DNA of 64,000 nucleotides from Methylovorus sp. MM2 (GCF_001648895.1 NZ_LXUF01000011.1:1-64000); one strand, 5' to 3'; numbered from the stretch's first letter, positions 38,685 through 48,758 are shown. Notes: generated by a model not told the origin, from the letters alone. Program-made: numbers and translations.

Positions 38685-40922
38685 TTATTTGCTCTCATGC
38701 GTAAATACACCATCCCAATTACTCGCTACAGGGTTTTGTCTGAAGTAAGTGATGCGCTCAAGATATATTTGGTATAAATAACGCTGCGGATTAAGTTTTT
38801 GTAAATTTAGAAATTGGATTTCCGCCAGATCCCAATTTTGGGCGCGATATAGCTTGAGAGCCTCACGGTAGAACTTGAGTTCATCCTTAATCGCTTTATC
38901 TTCTGTCCCGGCTTCGCAAATAGGCTCATAAATCGTGACTGGCTTGTCTTTACCCTTAACACGCACTAAATCGAGTTCTCGATAGATATATTCAGGTACT
39001 TGGTCTTTGGTATATTCACTAACAATAATGTAGACGCCATAATTTTTCGTGAGACTCTCAAGTCTGGACCCCAGATTCACGGCATCGCCCATCACGGTAT
39101 ATGCCATACGAAATTCAGAGCCCATGTTGCCGACGGTCATTTCGCCAGTATTAAGCCCAACACCGATCTTGATCTCTGGCCACCCTCTTGCTTTGAACTC
39201 CACCTGTAGCTTACTCAAGCTTTCCATCATGCCCATCGCAGCATCAAGTGCGTGTTTCGCATGTTTTGCATCGTGCAAAGGTGCCCCCCAGAAAGCCATG
39301 ATGGCATCACCCATATATTTATCGATGGTGCCACGACTGTGGTGAATCACATGCGTCATCGGCGTCAGGAATTCATTCATCAATTGAGTGAGTTGTTTAG
39401 GATCAAGGCCCTCGGATATCGTCGTAAATCCACGGACATCAGAGAAAAGCACGGTCAATTCACGGCTCTCGCCTTCCAGACTGAATGCTTCCGGATTTTT
39501 AGACATTTCATCAACCAATTCAGGAGGCACATATTGCCCGAACAAACCCGCCAGTTGCCGTTTTCCACGTGACTCAACAAAGAACCCGTATGACATATTG
39601 AGAACGTAAATCAACCCAATCATGATTAAGAGCGATGCTAGTGGTAGTACTAGATTGCCAAACTGCCATACAGCCAGATTAAATAAAACCGTGAGAATGA
39701 AAACACCAGCAGTTAATGCAGTTGCCTGTAACGGATTAAGAATAGGTAGCAAGATTGCTAACAACAAACCAATAAGTAACAGCAAAATGAATTCGGCCCC
39801 CATCGTATACGCAGGGCGCTCTTTGATATTGTTATCCAAAATACCGGCAATCATATTGGCGTGAATCTCTACCCCGGGATAGATGTTCTGCACAGGGGTG
39901 GCGCGCAAATCCATTAAGCCGGGTGCTGTCGTACCTAACAAGATGATTTTATCTGCCAACACCTCTGGGGGAACCTTGCCGTTAAGTACATCACTTGCCG
40001 AGACATAAGGGAAACTATTTTGTGGGCCACGATATGGGATAAGCGCTGCTACTTGGGCATCGACAGGGATTCGTCTATCCGCAAGCTTTAACCACTCAAG
40101 CCCTGCATACCGGCTACCGACTCCAAAACCCTCGGCAAACTGTGCCTGTAATTTGGGCTGTCCCAATGCAACACGAGCGACAGCAACCGATAATGCTTCA
40201 TACAGGTCACCTTTGTGACTCATTAACATAGGTACTTTACGCGAAATACCGTCAGCATCCGGGTCAGGGTTAAAGTGCCCTGCGGTTAAGGCATTTTCTT
40301 GCAGAATCGGCAGGTTGGCACCAAAGCTTGTGACTTCTGTGAAATTGATACTCTTGCCTTTGAAGCTACCATCGACGAATGATGGTGAAGGAAGCGCACC
40401 AACACCTTCATTGCCATCTATATCCTGCCTAAAATAATACCCTAGGACAACATTACGCCCCTTTAAGCTATCAGCGAAAACCTGATCATAATCAAGCTGT
40501 GGTTTGATATCGGAAAGTACCTGATTAAAACGCTCATCTGTACTTAAATATTTTTTCTGCAGAGTCTCAAGGTTTTTTAGGCCAGAACTATCATCCGTCT
40601 CGGCAAAGACCACGTCAAAGCCCATGACTTTTACTTTGTACTGATCAAAAAGCCGATTGACCAGATCCGCCAGCTTATTTCTACCCCAAGGCCAGCGGCC
40701 TTGCTCTTGCAAGCTCTTTTCATCAATATCGACAATGACGATACGGCTATCTTGCCCACGTGGCATCAATAGATTCAAACGGACATCATAAGTAAAGTTT
40801 TCTAGGCGGGGAATAAACCCCAGATGAAAGACTTCAGCAGTATTCAGCAACAACAGAATAACGACGATCAGGCTTAAGCCGATACGAACAGCATGACGAG
40901 TAAATATTTCGGAAAAGTGCAT
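38685..40922 (-). CDS. CHASE2-domain class III adenylate cyclase
   Basis: A 745-residue membrane enzyme. One N-terminal helix (12-30) leads to a CHASE2 sensor domain outside the membrane (about 40-365), then three helices (about 375-445) and the catalytic domain (about 485-660). Metal-binding Asp495 and Asp539 are in FSDVRGF and KYMGDAIMAFWG. Lys535 and Thr609 occupy the base-recognition positions, a Lys/Thr pair typical of class IIIb adenylate cyclases, and Asn616 and Arg620 stabilise the transition state. A TPR-like tail of 80 residues follows. It heads the cAMP operon, with a CRP-type palindrome 97 bp upstream. Confidence 0.92.
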   Translation of the reverse strand: MHFSEIFTRHAVRIGLSLIVVILLLLNTAEVFHLGFIPRLENFTYDVRLNLLMPRGQDSRIVIVDIDEKSLQEQGRWPWGRNKLADLVNRLFDQYKVKVMGFDVVFAETDDSSGLKNLETLQKKYLSTDERFNQVLSDIKPQLDYDQVFADSLKGRNVVLGYYFRQDIDGNEGVGALPSPSFVDGSFKGKSINFTEVTSFGANLPILQENALTAGHFNPDPDADGISRKVPMLMSHKGDLYEALSVAVARVALGQPKLQAQFAEGFGVGSRYAGLEWLKLADRRIPVDAQVAALIPYRGPQNSFPYVSASDVLNGKVPPEVLADKIILLGTTAPGLMDLRATPVQNIYPGVEIHANMIAGILDNNIKERPAYTMGAEFILLLLIGLLLAILLPILNPLQATALTAGVFILTVLFNLAVWQFGNLVLPLASLLIMIGLIYVLNMSYGFFVESRGKRQLAGLFGQYVPPELVDEMSKNPEAFSLEGESRELTVLFSDVRGFTTISEGLDPKQLTQLMNEFLTPMTHVIHHSRGTIDKYMGDAIMAFWGAPLHDAKHAKHALDAAMGMMESLSKLQVEFKARGWPEIKIGVGLNTGEMTVGNMGSEFRMAYTVMGDAVNLGSRLESLTKNYGVYIIVSEYTKDQVPEYIYRELDLVRVKGKDKPVTIYEPICEAGTEDKAIKDELKFYREALKLYRAQNWDLAEIQFLNLQKLNPQRYLYQIYLERITYFRQNPVASNWDGVFTHESK

Positions 40923-41018
40923 AGGTAATTGTTATAGTGGTTATAATTCCCTGATTTATTTCAAGAGCATATAGCAAAATTACAGCGTTTAACAGCATTG
41001 TGTTTATGGATATTTCAC

Positions 41019-41040
41019 TTCTGTGAAGTAGCTCACAGAA
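41019..41040. promoter_or_regulatory. CRP-type palindrome in the cyclase/esterase divergent gap
   Basis: The 22-bp sequence has perfect 8-bp arms TTCTGTGA and TCACAGAA with a 6-nt centre. It contains TGTGA-N6-TCACA, the exact consensus for CRP/Vfr-type regulators. Its centre is 33 bp before the esterase start and about 107 bp before the cyclase start on the other strand. No crp gene is in the window. Function is inferred from the motif and from the adjacent cAMP genes. Confidence 0.65.
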
Positions 41041-41062
41041 ACACGAAACATTTGAGACATTA

Positions 41063-41746
41063 ATGACACAAACCCTCGAAAAAATAGAAATTGAAACATC
41101 AAGCCATGTGCGTTCAAGCGTGATTTGGCTACACGGATTAGGGGCTGATGGTCATGACTTTGAAGCTGTAGTCAGGCAACTAGAAATACCAAATACGCGT
41201 TTTATACTTCCCCATGCACCTTATCGAGCGATTACCCTCAACAATGGTTATGAAATGCGAGCTTGGTATGATCTATTCGGGCTAGAGCTTGGGAGCCCGC
41301 AAGATGAAACTGGCATCCGCGCGACAGAAACAGTGATTGCTGAGTTAATCAATCAGGAAATCGTGCGTGGGATAAAAGCAGATCAAATTATCCTCGCTGG
41401 TTTTTCGCAAGGCGGCGCGATTGCCTTGCATACGGCGCTGCGTTATCCAGAAAAACTAGCAGGTGTATTAGCGCTCTCTACGTATCTACCGCTTCAGCCA
41501 ACACTTGAAAAAGAAATGCATGCAGCAAATGCCGATACTCCGATATTCATGGCACATGGCACATTTGACTCGGTCATCACGCTGGATCGATGTAAGGTCT
41601 CTAAACACGCACTTGAAGCGCATGGTTACACACTCGAATGGCATGAGTATCCGATGGCACACTCAGTATGTATAGAAGAGCTTGCTGACATTCGTCACTT
41701 TCTTTTAAAAACCCTAGCTCTTAAAAACACTGACATGATCGATTAA
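41063..41746 (+). CDS. Alpha/beta hydrolase, carboxylesterase/phospholipase family
   Basis: A 227-residue hydrolase with the oxyanion motif WLHGLGADG near 23, the nucleophile motif LAGFSQGGAIAL (Ser in GFSQG) near 115, the catalytic Asp in AHGTFDSVI and the His in YPMAHSVCIEE. It belongs to the carboxylesterase (EstB/YpfH, Abhydrolase_2) group, which cleaves short acyl esters or acyl-proteins. It is divergent from the adenylate cyclase gene, and a CRP-type site lies 23 bp before its start codon. Confidence 0.9.
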   Translation: MTQTLEKIEIETSSHVRSSVIWLHGLGADGHDFEAVVRQLEIPNTRFILPHAPYRAITLNNGYEMRAWYDLFGLELGSPQDETGIRATETVIAELINQEIVRGIKADQIILAGFSQGGAIALHTALRYPEKLAGVLALSTYLPLQPTLEKEMHAANADTPIFMAHGTFDSVITLDRCKVSKHALEAHGYTLEWHEYPMAHSVCIEELADIRHFLLKTLALKNTDMID

Positions 41747-41865
41747 AACTAAAGCGTATTTCTCGTTACGCAACTTACAGCGTAAAATAGCTAGATATTT
41801 GAGAAACTGTTAATTTCAAAGTCATGTTGATAAAAGCATGACTCCACCCCCAAACTGCCTGATTC

Positions 41866-42102
41866 ATGAGCAAAAATAAGCAAAATAGCGCGCCAGATTT
41901 TGAAACTGCTGTTGCAGAGCTAGAAGCGCTGGTGCAGCAAATGGAGTCTGACCAATTGCCCCTTGAGCAATCTCTGCAAGCATTCAAGCGCGGCACTGAG
42001 CTATTACAATTCTGCCAAAAAGCACTGGCTGATGTTGAGCAGCAAGTTCGCATACTCAATGAATCCAACCAGCTTCAACCATATACCGATATTGATGACT
42101 GA
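41866..42102 (+). CDS. xseB: Exodeoxyribonuclease VII small subunit
   Basis: A 78-residue helical protein that supports XseA in degrading single-stranded DNA. The signature FETAVAELEALVQQMESDQL is followed by PLEQSLQAFKRGTEL. It overlaps the ispA start by 8 nt, as in many proteobacteria (xseB-ispA-dxs). XseA is not in the window. Confidence 0.95.
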   Translation: MSKNKQNSAPDFETAVAELEALVQQMESDQLPLEQSLQAFKRGTELLQFCQKALADVEQQVRILNESNQLQPYTDIDD

Positions 42103-42985
42103 TTTTAAAGCGTGGGCTTTCACTATCCAGGATCGTACTGAGAAGGTTCTGGATCATTTACTCCCTAAGCCAGATATTGCACCTCAACGCTTGCATGAGG
42201 CGATGCGCTACTCAGCACTTGGCGGAGGAAAACGTGTACGCGCGCTGCTTGTACATGCAGCAGGTGAGTTTTGTCAGGCGAATATGCATACAGTGGATAT
42301 AGCAGCTGCGGCAGTCGAGCTGATTCACGCTTATTCGTTGGTTCACGATGATATGCCATGCATGGACGATGATGATCTACGCCGTGGCAAACCCTCATGC
42401 CATAAACAATATGATGATGCGACAGCGCTATTGGTAGGCGATGCCTTGCAGACGCTCGCATTTCAGATTCTTGCGCAAAATGAGGCGATCACAAATCCAA
42501 AACAACAACTGGATATGATCAATCAGCTTGCCGTAGCCAGCGGCTCCCGAGGTATGGCGGGCGGGCAGGCAATCGATTTGGCAAGCGTAGGCAAGGCGCT
42601 ATCCCAAACTGAGCTCGAGCATATGCACATCCATAAGACTGGTGCATTGATTCGCGCGGCTGCATTACTAGGCGCAAAAAGTAGCGATTCAGTTGACCCA
42701 GCGCGCATACATGCGGTTGACCAATACGCACAATCCATCGGGCTGGCTTTTCAAGTAGTCGATGACATCTTGGATACGGAAGCGGATACGGCGACCTTAG
42801 GGAAAACCGCTGGCAAAGATGCTGAATCCAACAAACCAACGTATGTCACTATATTAGGGCTTGAGCGCGCAAAGTCGTTGGCTCAAGAACTGTATGAAAG
42901 TGCATTGGCCCCGCTAGCCACTTTTAGCGATGAAGCGACCCGCCTGAAACAGTTAGCTCAATTTATTACACAACGTGGCTTCTGA
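42095..42985 (+). CDS. ispA: Farnesyl diphosphate synthase / geranyltranstransferase
   Basis: Builds C15 farnesyl diphosphate from IPP and DMAPP for quinones, undecaprenol and other isoprenoids. I start it at ATG 42095 (296 residues), inside the xseB stop, because the protein then begins MTDFKAWAFTIQDRTEKVLD as in homologues; the frame extends upstream without a natural start. The two aspartate-rich motifs are DDMPCMDDDDLRRGKPSCH and FQVVDDILD. GGGKRVRALL near 44 binds IPP. Confidence 0.96.
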   Translation: MTDFKAWAFTIQDRTEKVLDHLLPKPDIAPQRLHEAMRYSALGGGKRVRALLVHAAGEFCQANMHTVDIAAAAVELIHAYSLVHDDMPCMDDDDLRRGKPSCHKQYDDATALLVGDALQTLAFQILAQNEAITNPKQQLDMINQLAVASGSRGMAGGQAIDLASVGKALSQTELEHMHIHKTGALIRAAALLGAKSSDSVDPARIHAVDQYAQSIGLAFQVVDDILDTEADTATLGKTAGKDAESNKPTYVTILGLERAKSLAQELYESALAPLATFSDEATRLKQLAQFITQRGF

Positions 42986-42991
42986 AATAAT

Positions 42992-44833
42992 ATGTATCCC
43001 TTACTAGACACGATCAACTCCCCTGAGCAGCTACGTTTACTGGATCGTAAAGAATTACCAGAGCTGGCTGCGCAACTGCGTACCTTTCTGATTGATAGCG
43101 TATCGCAGACGGGTGGGCATCTATCCTCGAATCTGGGTGTGGTCGAACTGACAATCGCCTTGCATTATGTCTTTAATACCCCAGATGATCGGTTGGTTTG
43201 GGATGTAGGCCACCAAACCTACCCGCACAAGATATTAACTGGGCGTCGCAATGCAATGAGCGGATTGCGTAAACCCAACGGTATCGCCGGTTTCCCAAGA
43301 CGCACTGAAAGTAAATACGACACGTTTGGCACAGGCCACTCAAGCACCTCGATCTCTGCTGCATTAGGCATGGCCATTGCAGCCCAGCAGACAGGGTCGG
43401 AAAGGCGTGCGGTTGCAATCATTGGCGATGGCGCAATGACCGCTGGCATGGCATTTGAGGCATTGAATAACGCAGGGGCGATGGATGCAAACCTGCTAGT
43501 GATATTGAATGACAACGATATGTCGATATCGCCAAACGTAGGTGCTTTGCAAAACTACTTAGCCAAACTGCTTTCGGGGCGTTTATATAGCACCGTGCGC
43601 AACTCTAGCAAAAAAGTGCTTGGCGTCATGCCACCAGTACTTGAGTTTGCAAAACATGCTGAAGAACACGTGAAAGGCATGGTGACGCCGGGCACACTAT
43701 TCGAAGAGTTCGGCTTTAACTACATCGGCCCAATCGATGGGCATGACATCGATGTGTTGATTGCCACATTGACCAATATTCGCCAACTTAAAGGGCCTCA
43801 GTTTCTGCATATCGTGACACAAAAAGGTCATGGCTATGGCCCAGCGGAAGACAACCCTGGAAAATATCATGGGGTAAGTAAGTTCGATCCAAAAAACGGC
43901 TGTGCTGTTGCGACAGGTGGCAAAAAAACCTACACGCAAGTATTCAGTGACTGGTTAGTGGATATGGCGGCAAAAGACACTAGACTGATTGGCATCACAC
44001 CCGCCATGTGTGATGGTTCAGGACTGAATGCATTTTCAGAAAAATACCCAAAACGTTTTTTTGATGTAGGGATCGCAGAGCAACACGCACTTACTTTTGC
44101 TGCGGGTATGGCCTGTGATGGCATGAAGCCTGTCGTCGCTATCTACTCTACATTTTTGCAGCGTGCCTATGACCAGTTTATTCATGACATTGCATTGCAG
44201 AACCTGCCTGTCATGTTCGCGATTGACCGGGCTGGCTTAGTAGGCGCTGATGGCCCGACACATGCAGGTAGTTTCGACATCAGTTATCTACGCTGTATCC
44301 CGAACATCATCATCATGACACCTAGCGATGAGAATGAGTGCAGACAGATGCTCTATACCGCCTATCAACATGACGGCCCTAGCGCCGTAAGATATCCACG
44401 AGGCGGCGGCCCCGGGGCAGCGATTAATGACACTATGTCAGCATTACCAATCGGGCAAGGTGAAATCCGGCGCAAAGGTAATAAGGTTGCGATTCTCGCA
44501 TTTGGTAGCATGCTAACCCCCGCTTTGGCAGCCGGTGAACAACTTGATGCCACCGTGGCCAATATGCGTTTTGTAAAACCACTAGATATCACTTTAATAT
44601 CAGCGCTAGCTAATTCTCATGAGGTGATTGTCACGGTTGAAGAAAATGCAATTATGGGTGGCGCGGGGGCTGCCGTTATGGAAGCATTGCAGGGCTTGAA
44701 TAAACCCATCACCGTCCTTACATTAGGTTTACCAGACGAATTTATTGAACACGGCACCCATGAAACTATGCTTGAAGACTGTGGTCTCAGTGCTAACGGC
44801 ATCGTGGCTTCGATTGAGAAAATAATAACCTAG
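42992..44833 (+). CDS. dxs: 1-deoxy-D-xylulose-5-phosphate synthase
   Basis: The TPP enzyme that starts the MEP isoprenoid pathway from pyruvate and glyceraldehyde 3-phosphate. It has 613 residues with the TPP motif [18 protein letters not shown] near 148, the catalytic His near 45 in [16 protein letters not shown], and the C-terminal [15 protein letters not shown] segment. It follows ispA by 6 nt, so supply and use of isoprene units are coregulated. Confidence 0.97.
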   Translation: MYPLLDTINSPEQLRLLDRKELPELAAQLRTFLIDSVSQTGGHLSSNLGVVELTIALHYVFNTPDDRLVWDVGHQTYPHKILTGRRNAMSGLRKPNGIAGFPRRTESKYDTFGTGHSSTSISAALGMAIAAQQTGSERRAVAIIGDGAMTAGMAFEALNNAGAMDANLLVILNDNDMSISPNVGALQNYLAKLLSGRLYSTVRNSSKKVLGVMPPVLEFAKHAEEHVKGMVTPGTLFEEFGFNYIGPIDGHDIDVLIATLTNIRQLKGPQFLHIVTQKGHGYGPAEDNPGKYHGVSKFDPKNGCAVATGGKKTYTQVFSDWLVDMAAKDTRLIGITPAMCDGSGLNAFSEKYPKRFFDVGIAEQHALTFAAGMACDGMKPVVAIYSTFLQRAYDQFIHDIALQNLPVMFAIDRAGLVGADGPTHAGSFDISYLRCIPNIIIMTPSDENECRQMLYTAYQHDGPSAVRYPRGGGPGAAINDTMSALPIGQGEIRRKGNKVAILAFGSMLTPALAAGEQLDATVANMRFVKPLDITLISALANSHEVIVTVEENAIMGGAGAAVMEALQGLNKPITVLTLGLPDEFIEHGTHETMLEDCGLSANGIVASIEKIIT

Positions 44834-44883
44834 TAGTATACTAAGGTATTGTTGCACAAGCATTTTAACTATTGAGAATTCAG

Positions 44884-45690
44884 ATGAATCAACCCATCAT
44901 CCCCACCATTGAAGATGTCCAAAATACGCCAGATGTCAGGCATTTGGCAATTGATAAAGTCGGCATCAAGTCTATCCGCCATCCGGTAAAAGTCAAAGAC
45001 AAGACCGGCGGAGAACAGCATACAGTCGCTATGTTCGACATGTATGTGCATTTGCCGCACAACTTCAAGGGCACCCATATGTCTCGTTTTGTTGAGATTC
45101 TCAACATGAATGAGCGTGCTATTTCGATAGAATCTTTTGAGGGTATGTTGCGCGAGATGGTCAAGCGCTTGGAGGCTGAATCCGGCTATATCCAAATGAC
45201 ATTCCCTTATTTCATCAATAAAGCAGCGCCGGTTTCTGGCGTACAAAGCTTGCTTGATTATGAAGTGACCTTCATCGGTGAAATCAAGAATGGCAAGATC
45301 GATACGACAGTGAAAGTATTAGTCCCTGTCACCAGTCTCTGCCCATGCTCAAAGAAGATTTCTAATTATGGTGCCCACAATCAACGCTCTCATGTCACGA
45401 TCACAGCGCTGATCAATGATTTTATCTGGGTCGAAGACTTGATTCGTGTAGTTGAAACACAGGCATCTTCAGAATTATTTGGCTTGCTAAAACGTCCTGA
45501 TGAAAAATATGTCACAGAGCATGCTTATGATAATCCCAAGTTCGTTGAAGATATGGTGCGCGATGTAGCTGCCCAACTAAATGCAGAAAAGCGCATTGAT
45601 AAGTACATCGTAGAATCAGAGAACTTTGAGTCTATCCATAACCATTCTGCTTATGCATTGATTGAGAATGACAAACGTAAAGCAGCGTAA
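44884..45690 (+). CDS. folE2: GTP cyclohydrolase I type IB (FolE2)
   Basis: Makes dihydroneopterin triphosphate, the first step of folate and tetrahydromethanopterin synthesis, with an active site that does not require zinc. It has 268 residues from ATG 44884. The catalytic cysteine is in [19 protein letters not shown] near 150, and the tunnelling fold motifs SRFVEILN and ITALINDF are present. In methylotrophs the same product feeds H4MPT. I saw no Zur-type box in front of it, only a TAGTATACTA palindrome at 44834-44843. Confidence 0.95.
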   Translation: MNQPIIPTIEDVQNTPDVRHLAIDKVGIKSIRHPVKVKDKTGGEQHTVAMFDMYVHLPHNFKGTHMSRFVEILNMNERAISIESFEGMLREMVKRLEAESGYIQMTFPYFINKAAPVSGVQSLLDYEVTFIGEIKNGKIDTTVKVLVPVTSLCPCSKKISNYGAHNQRSHVTITALINDFIWVEDLIRVVETQASSELFGLLKRPDEKYVTEHAYDNPKFVEDMVRDVAAQLNAEKRIDKYIVESENFESIHNHSAYALIENDKRKAA

Positions 45691-45712
45691 CAAAGAAATT
45701 TAATGCTATAAA

Positions 45713-45745
45713 TAAAAAAGCGGCTTGTTATAAGCCGCTTTTTTA
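45713..45745. terminator. Bidirectional terminator between folE2 and the aspartic protease gene
   Basis: Perfect 14-bp arms (45713-45726 and 45732-45745), core AAGCGGCTT/AAGCCGCTT, with a 5-nt loop. A T-rich tail exists in both directions; both genes end at its edges. Confidence 0.92.
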
Positions 45746-46399
45746 TTAGTATTTCTTGGTCAATGTTAACGCTATACCGTCTCGTTTCATATCAACTCGG
45801 TTCAAAGCACTCATGCCTAACAAGACAATCGATGGAGAGCCCCCTTCAAGTACTGTACCATCTACTTGATTAAGCGTTAAGCCGCCTATTTTCAGCGTAT
45901 TAATCACTACGTGATAGGCAACCACATTACCATTTGCAGTCTGCACCACGCCACGCTCCCCACTTCTATACTCAATTCCGGCATATCTAGCATCACCACT
46001 ATTCATAGCAACCATCGTCGCACCCGTATCTACTAAAAATTTAAGCGGCACTCCATTAATAGATCCATCAGCCATATGGTGCCCAGATGGGTCAGCATAC
46101 AAAGTAACGCTACTCGCCTGAGAGGAAGCACCTCCGCCAACAGATGCTGCCTGCCCCATACCAAGCTCCTGGCGTTTACCCGCCACTTCAAATACAGCTT
46201 TAGTACTATCTGCTGACAGTAACTTCACACCGTCTGGCGACTGTTGCCCCACGGATAATATTTGCGTCTTACCATTATTGATGATGACAACGGCTTTACC
46301 GTTGAATAAGCCAACTACATTAATCTGGGTATCGGCATATGCAGCTAAAGACGTGCAACTTAGAAAAAAAACAAATGCGCTTTGGATGAGATATTTCAC
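45746..46399 (-). CDS. Periplasmic retropepsin-like aspartic protease
   Basis: A 217-residue exported protein. I start it at GTG 46399, which puts a signal peptide (YLIQSAFVFFLSCTSLAAYA) at the N-terminus; an AAGGA lies about 13 nt upstream, a rather long spacing. The longer frame to 46561 runs into the MFS gene and lacks a credible signal. After a small N-terminal beta domain, the catalytic motif FLVDTGATMVAMN appears near 130, then a hydrophobic LLGMSALN motif near the C-terminus. It belongs to the TIGR02281-like family of single-domain clan AA proteases, which probably act as dimers. Its substrate is unknown. Confidence 0.82.
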   Translation of the reverse strand: MKYLIQSAFVFFLSCTSLAAYADTQINVVGLFNGKAVVIINNGKTQILSVGQQSPDGVKLLSADSTKAVFEVAGKRQELGMGQAASVGGGASSQASSVTLYADPSGHHMADGSINGVPLKFLVDTGATMVAMNSGDARYAGIEYRSGERGVVQTANGNVVAYHVVINTLKIGGLTLNQVDGTVLEGGSPSIVLLGMSALNRVDMKRDGIALTLTKKY

Positions 46400-46434
46400 A
46401 AGCTTTTTACTTTCCTTAATTAAAATTAACGGAT

Positions 46435-47577
46435 TTATCGCACCTTTGGCATCATCCAGAAGAACAATATAAAGCCGAGCATAGCGCAGCTGCCTGAAAT
46501 GGTAAATGTCCAAGTTGGTCCTATCGACTCCCAAGCGAACCCACTCATCATGGCGCCACATGTTCCGCCCAATCCATAAGAAACACTTGTGTATAAGCCC
46601 TGCCCCTTAGATTGATGCTTTCCCTTGAAGTATCGGTGAGTCAACGCAACTGCTGTTGCGTGATAAGTGCCAAAAGTAGCGGCATGTAATGTCTGGGCTA
46701 TCAAGATCAATACCCAGCAGTCAACGGCCCAGCCAATCACAACGAATCGAATAAAAGCCAAAACCAGGCTACCGAGCATGATATTGCGCAAACCGAATAA
46801 AGCCGTCAGCTTAGGCATGGCTAGGAAAATCAATATCTCGCAAAAAACACCGATACCCCAAAGCCAACCAATCTGACCGGTTGTATAGCCATGATCAACA
46901 AGATAGATGGAGTAGAAGGTGTAATAGACGCCATGCGACGCCGCCATGGTAAAGCATGCAGCCATCAATGCAATCACCGCTGGCTGCCGCATGATATCCG
47001 CAAGCGATTTATCTTCAAGTTGCAGCTTCGGGATTTGAGGTTCTGGAAGCCTGTATGAGAAAGCAAATACCCCAACAAGTAAGGCCAGAATGACCCACAA
47101 CAAAGACTTGATATCGGTTACATCCAGCAAATAACCCAGACCGATTACCGCACCGATAAAACCGACCGAGCCCCATAAGCGAATACGCCCGTAACGATCA
47201 AACCGTTCACCCAAGTGACCTAAAGTCACCGCTTCAATCAAGGGTAAAGAGGCGCTCCAGAAAAAACTCAAGGTGAGCATGACTGCAAACAACCAGCCAA
47301 AGCTGGTACCTAGAAAAACGCCAATATAAGAAACAAGGCTTAGCCCCGCCAACCATTGGATGATATGTACACGGCGACCGGTATGGTCAGCGACCCAGCC
47401 CCAGATACTCGGGGCAAATATGCGTGCCACTTGAAAGAGGGAAAGCAAGGTGGCGATTTGAAATGCACTAAAAGCAAGTGACTTGAGGTAAAGCCCCCAA
47501 AAAGGAGTGAATGCGCCAACGAAGCCGAAATAGGCGAAATAAAATCCGGATAATCGCCAGTAAGGTATTTGCTTCAT
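46435..47577 (-). CDS. MFS transporter, LacY/HcaT-like (12-helix)
   Basis: An inner-membrane permease of the MFS_1_like group that includes HcaT and nucleoside:proton symporters. I start it at ATG 47577 (380 residues, beginning MKQIPYWRLSGFYFAYFGFV). The frame continues upstream to a TTG inside the aroC junction and is unlikely. Twelve helices are predicted, with the loop signature WGWVADHTGRR after helix 2. A short hairpin (47587-47603) separates it from aroC. The substrate is unknown; sugar, nucleoside or aromatic acid are possible. Confidence 0.88.
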   Translation of the reverse strand: MKQIPYWRLSGFYFAYFGFVGAFTPFWGLYLKSLAFSAFQIATLLSLFQVARIFAPSIWGWVADHTGRRVHIIQWLAGLSLVSYIGVFLGTSFGWLFAVMLTLSFFWSASLPLIEAVTLGHLGERFDRYGRIRLWGSVGFIGAVIGLGYLLDVTDIKSLLWVILALLVGVFAFSYRLPEPQIPKLQLEDKSLADIMRQPAVIALMAACFTMAASHGVYYTFYSIYLVDHGYTTGQIGWLWGIGVFCEILIFLAMPKLTALFGLRNIMLGSLVLAFIRFVVIGWAVDCWVLILIAQTLHAATFGTYHATAVALTHRYFKGKHQSKGQGLYTSVSYGLGGTCGAMMSGFAWESIGPTWTFTISGSCAMLGFILFFWMMPKVR

Positions 47578-47586
47578 CAATTTAAA

Positions 47587-47603
47587 TGCCGCGAACTGCG
47601 GCA
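47587..47603. repeat. Small hairpin between aroC and the MFS gene
   Basis: TGCCGC (47587-47592) pairs with GCGGCA (47598-47603) over a 5-nt loop. It sits just 10 nt before the MFS start codon and may tune translation or slow transcription. There is no T-run. Confidence 0.4.
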
Positions 47604-47608
47604 ATCAC

Positions 47609-48694
47609 TCATAGTTTTGGGGTAGTGGTCACGACATCAGCACATTGCGCTCGATGGCGAAGCGCATGATCGACCAGCACAAGCGCTAGCATGGCTTCAG
47701 CGATAGGCGTTGCGCGAACGCCGACACATGGGTCATGACGGCCATTAGTTTGCATTGTCACAGCATGGCCATCTTTATCGATGGATTGTCGCCCCTGCGG
47801 AATACTCGAAGTTGGCTTGAGCGCGATATGTACTTCAAGGTTTTGCCCGGTTGAGATGCCACCTAGAACGCCACCCGCATGATTAGTTGCGAAACCACTC
47901 GGTGTCAGCTCATCGCTATGGACTGACCCGCGTTGAGCGACACTTGCGAAACCTGCGCCGACTTCAACACCTTTCACGGCATTTATACTCATCATCGCAT
48001 AGGCGATCTCAGCATCGAGCCTATCGTAGACAGGTTCACCCCAGCCAACAGGGACGCCTTCAGCAACAATCGATATACGTGCCCCGACTGAGTCACGCTC
48101 AGCGCGGATTTTATCGAGATACGCTTCCAGCTCCGGGACGATAGCCTGATTGGGTGAGAAAAATGGATTCTCCCCCACGCCACTCCAGCTTTCAAAAGGT
48201 ATCTTGATCTCTCCCAACTGGCTCATATATCCGCGAATCACAACGCCATAACGGGCTTTGAGCCATTTTTTCGCAATTGCCCCAGCCGCCACGCGCACAG
48301 CAGTTTCACGTGCACTTGAACGACCACCTCCACGGTAATCGCGAATACCGTATTTTTGCCAATAGGTATAGTCAGCATGGCCAGGACGGAACGTATCCGC
48401 AATATTGCCATAGTCCTGACTGCGCTGATCCTCATTACGAATCAACAAACCAATAGGCGCACCAGTCGTCTTACCTTCAAATACACCTGATAATATTTCT
48501 ACTGTATCGGACTCTTTACGCTGCGTCACATGGCGCGATGTACCGGGTTTACGACGATCAAGCTCGATTTGGATGTCCGCTTCAGAGAGCTCCAATCCTG
48601 GCGGACAACCATCAACAACGCCCCCAATTGCAGGGCCATGCGACTCGCCAAATGAAGTCAGTGTGAATAAAGTACCAATGGTGTTACCAGACAT
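47609..48694 (-). CDS. aroC: Chorismate synthase
   Basis: Converts 5-enolpyruvylshikimate 3-phosphate to chorismate with reduced FMN. The 361 residues contain the signatures [18 protein letters not shown] (near 12-29), [27 protein letters not shown] in parts near 103-129, and [18 protein letters not shown] near 317. It is followed by the MFS gene on the same strand. Confidence 0.97.
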   Translation of the reverse strand: MSGNTIGTLFTLTSFGESHGPAIGGVVDGCPPGLELSEADIQIELDRRKPGTSRHVTQRKESDTVEILSGVFEGKTTGAPIGLLIRNEDQRSQDYGNIADTFRPGHADYTYWQKYGIRDYRGGGRSSARETAVRVAAGAIAKKWLKARYGVVIRGYMSQLGEIKIPFESWSGVGENPFFSPNQAIVPELEAYLDKIRAERDSVGARISIVAEGVPVGWGEPVYDRLDAEIAYAMMSINAVKGVEVGAGFASVAQRGSVHSDELTPSGFATNHAGGVLGGISTGQNLEVHIALKPTSSIPQGRQSIDKDGHAVTMQTNGRHDPCVGVRATPIAEAMLALVLVDHALRHRAQCADVVTTTPKL

Positions 48695-48758
48695 GGGGAA
48701 CTCTTAAATTATTGTGGGCATTAAAATTACAGCAAGTTTACCATATTCAAATGAAGCC

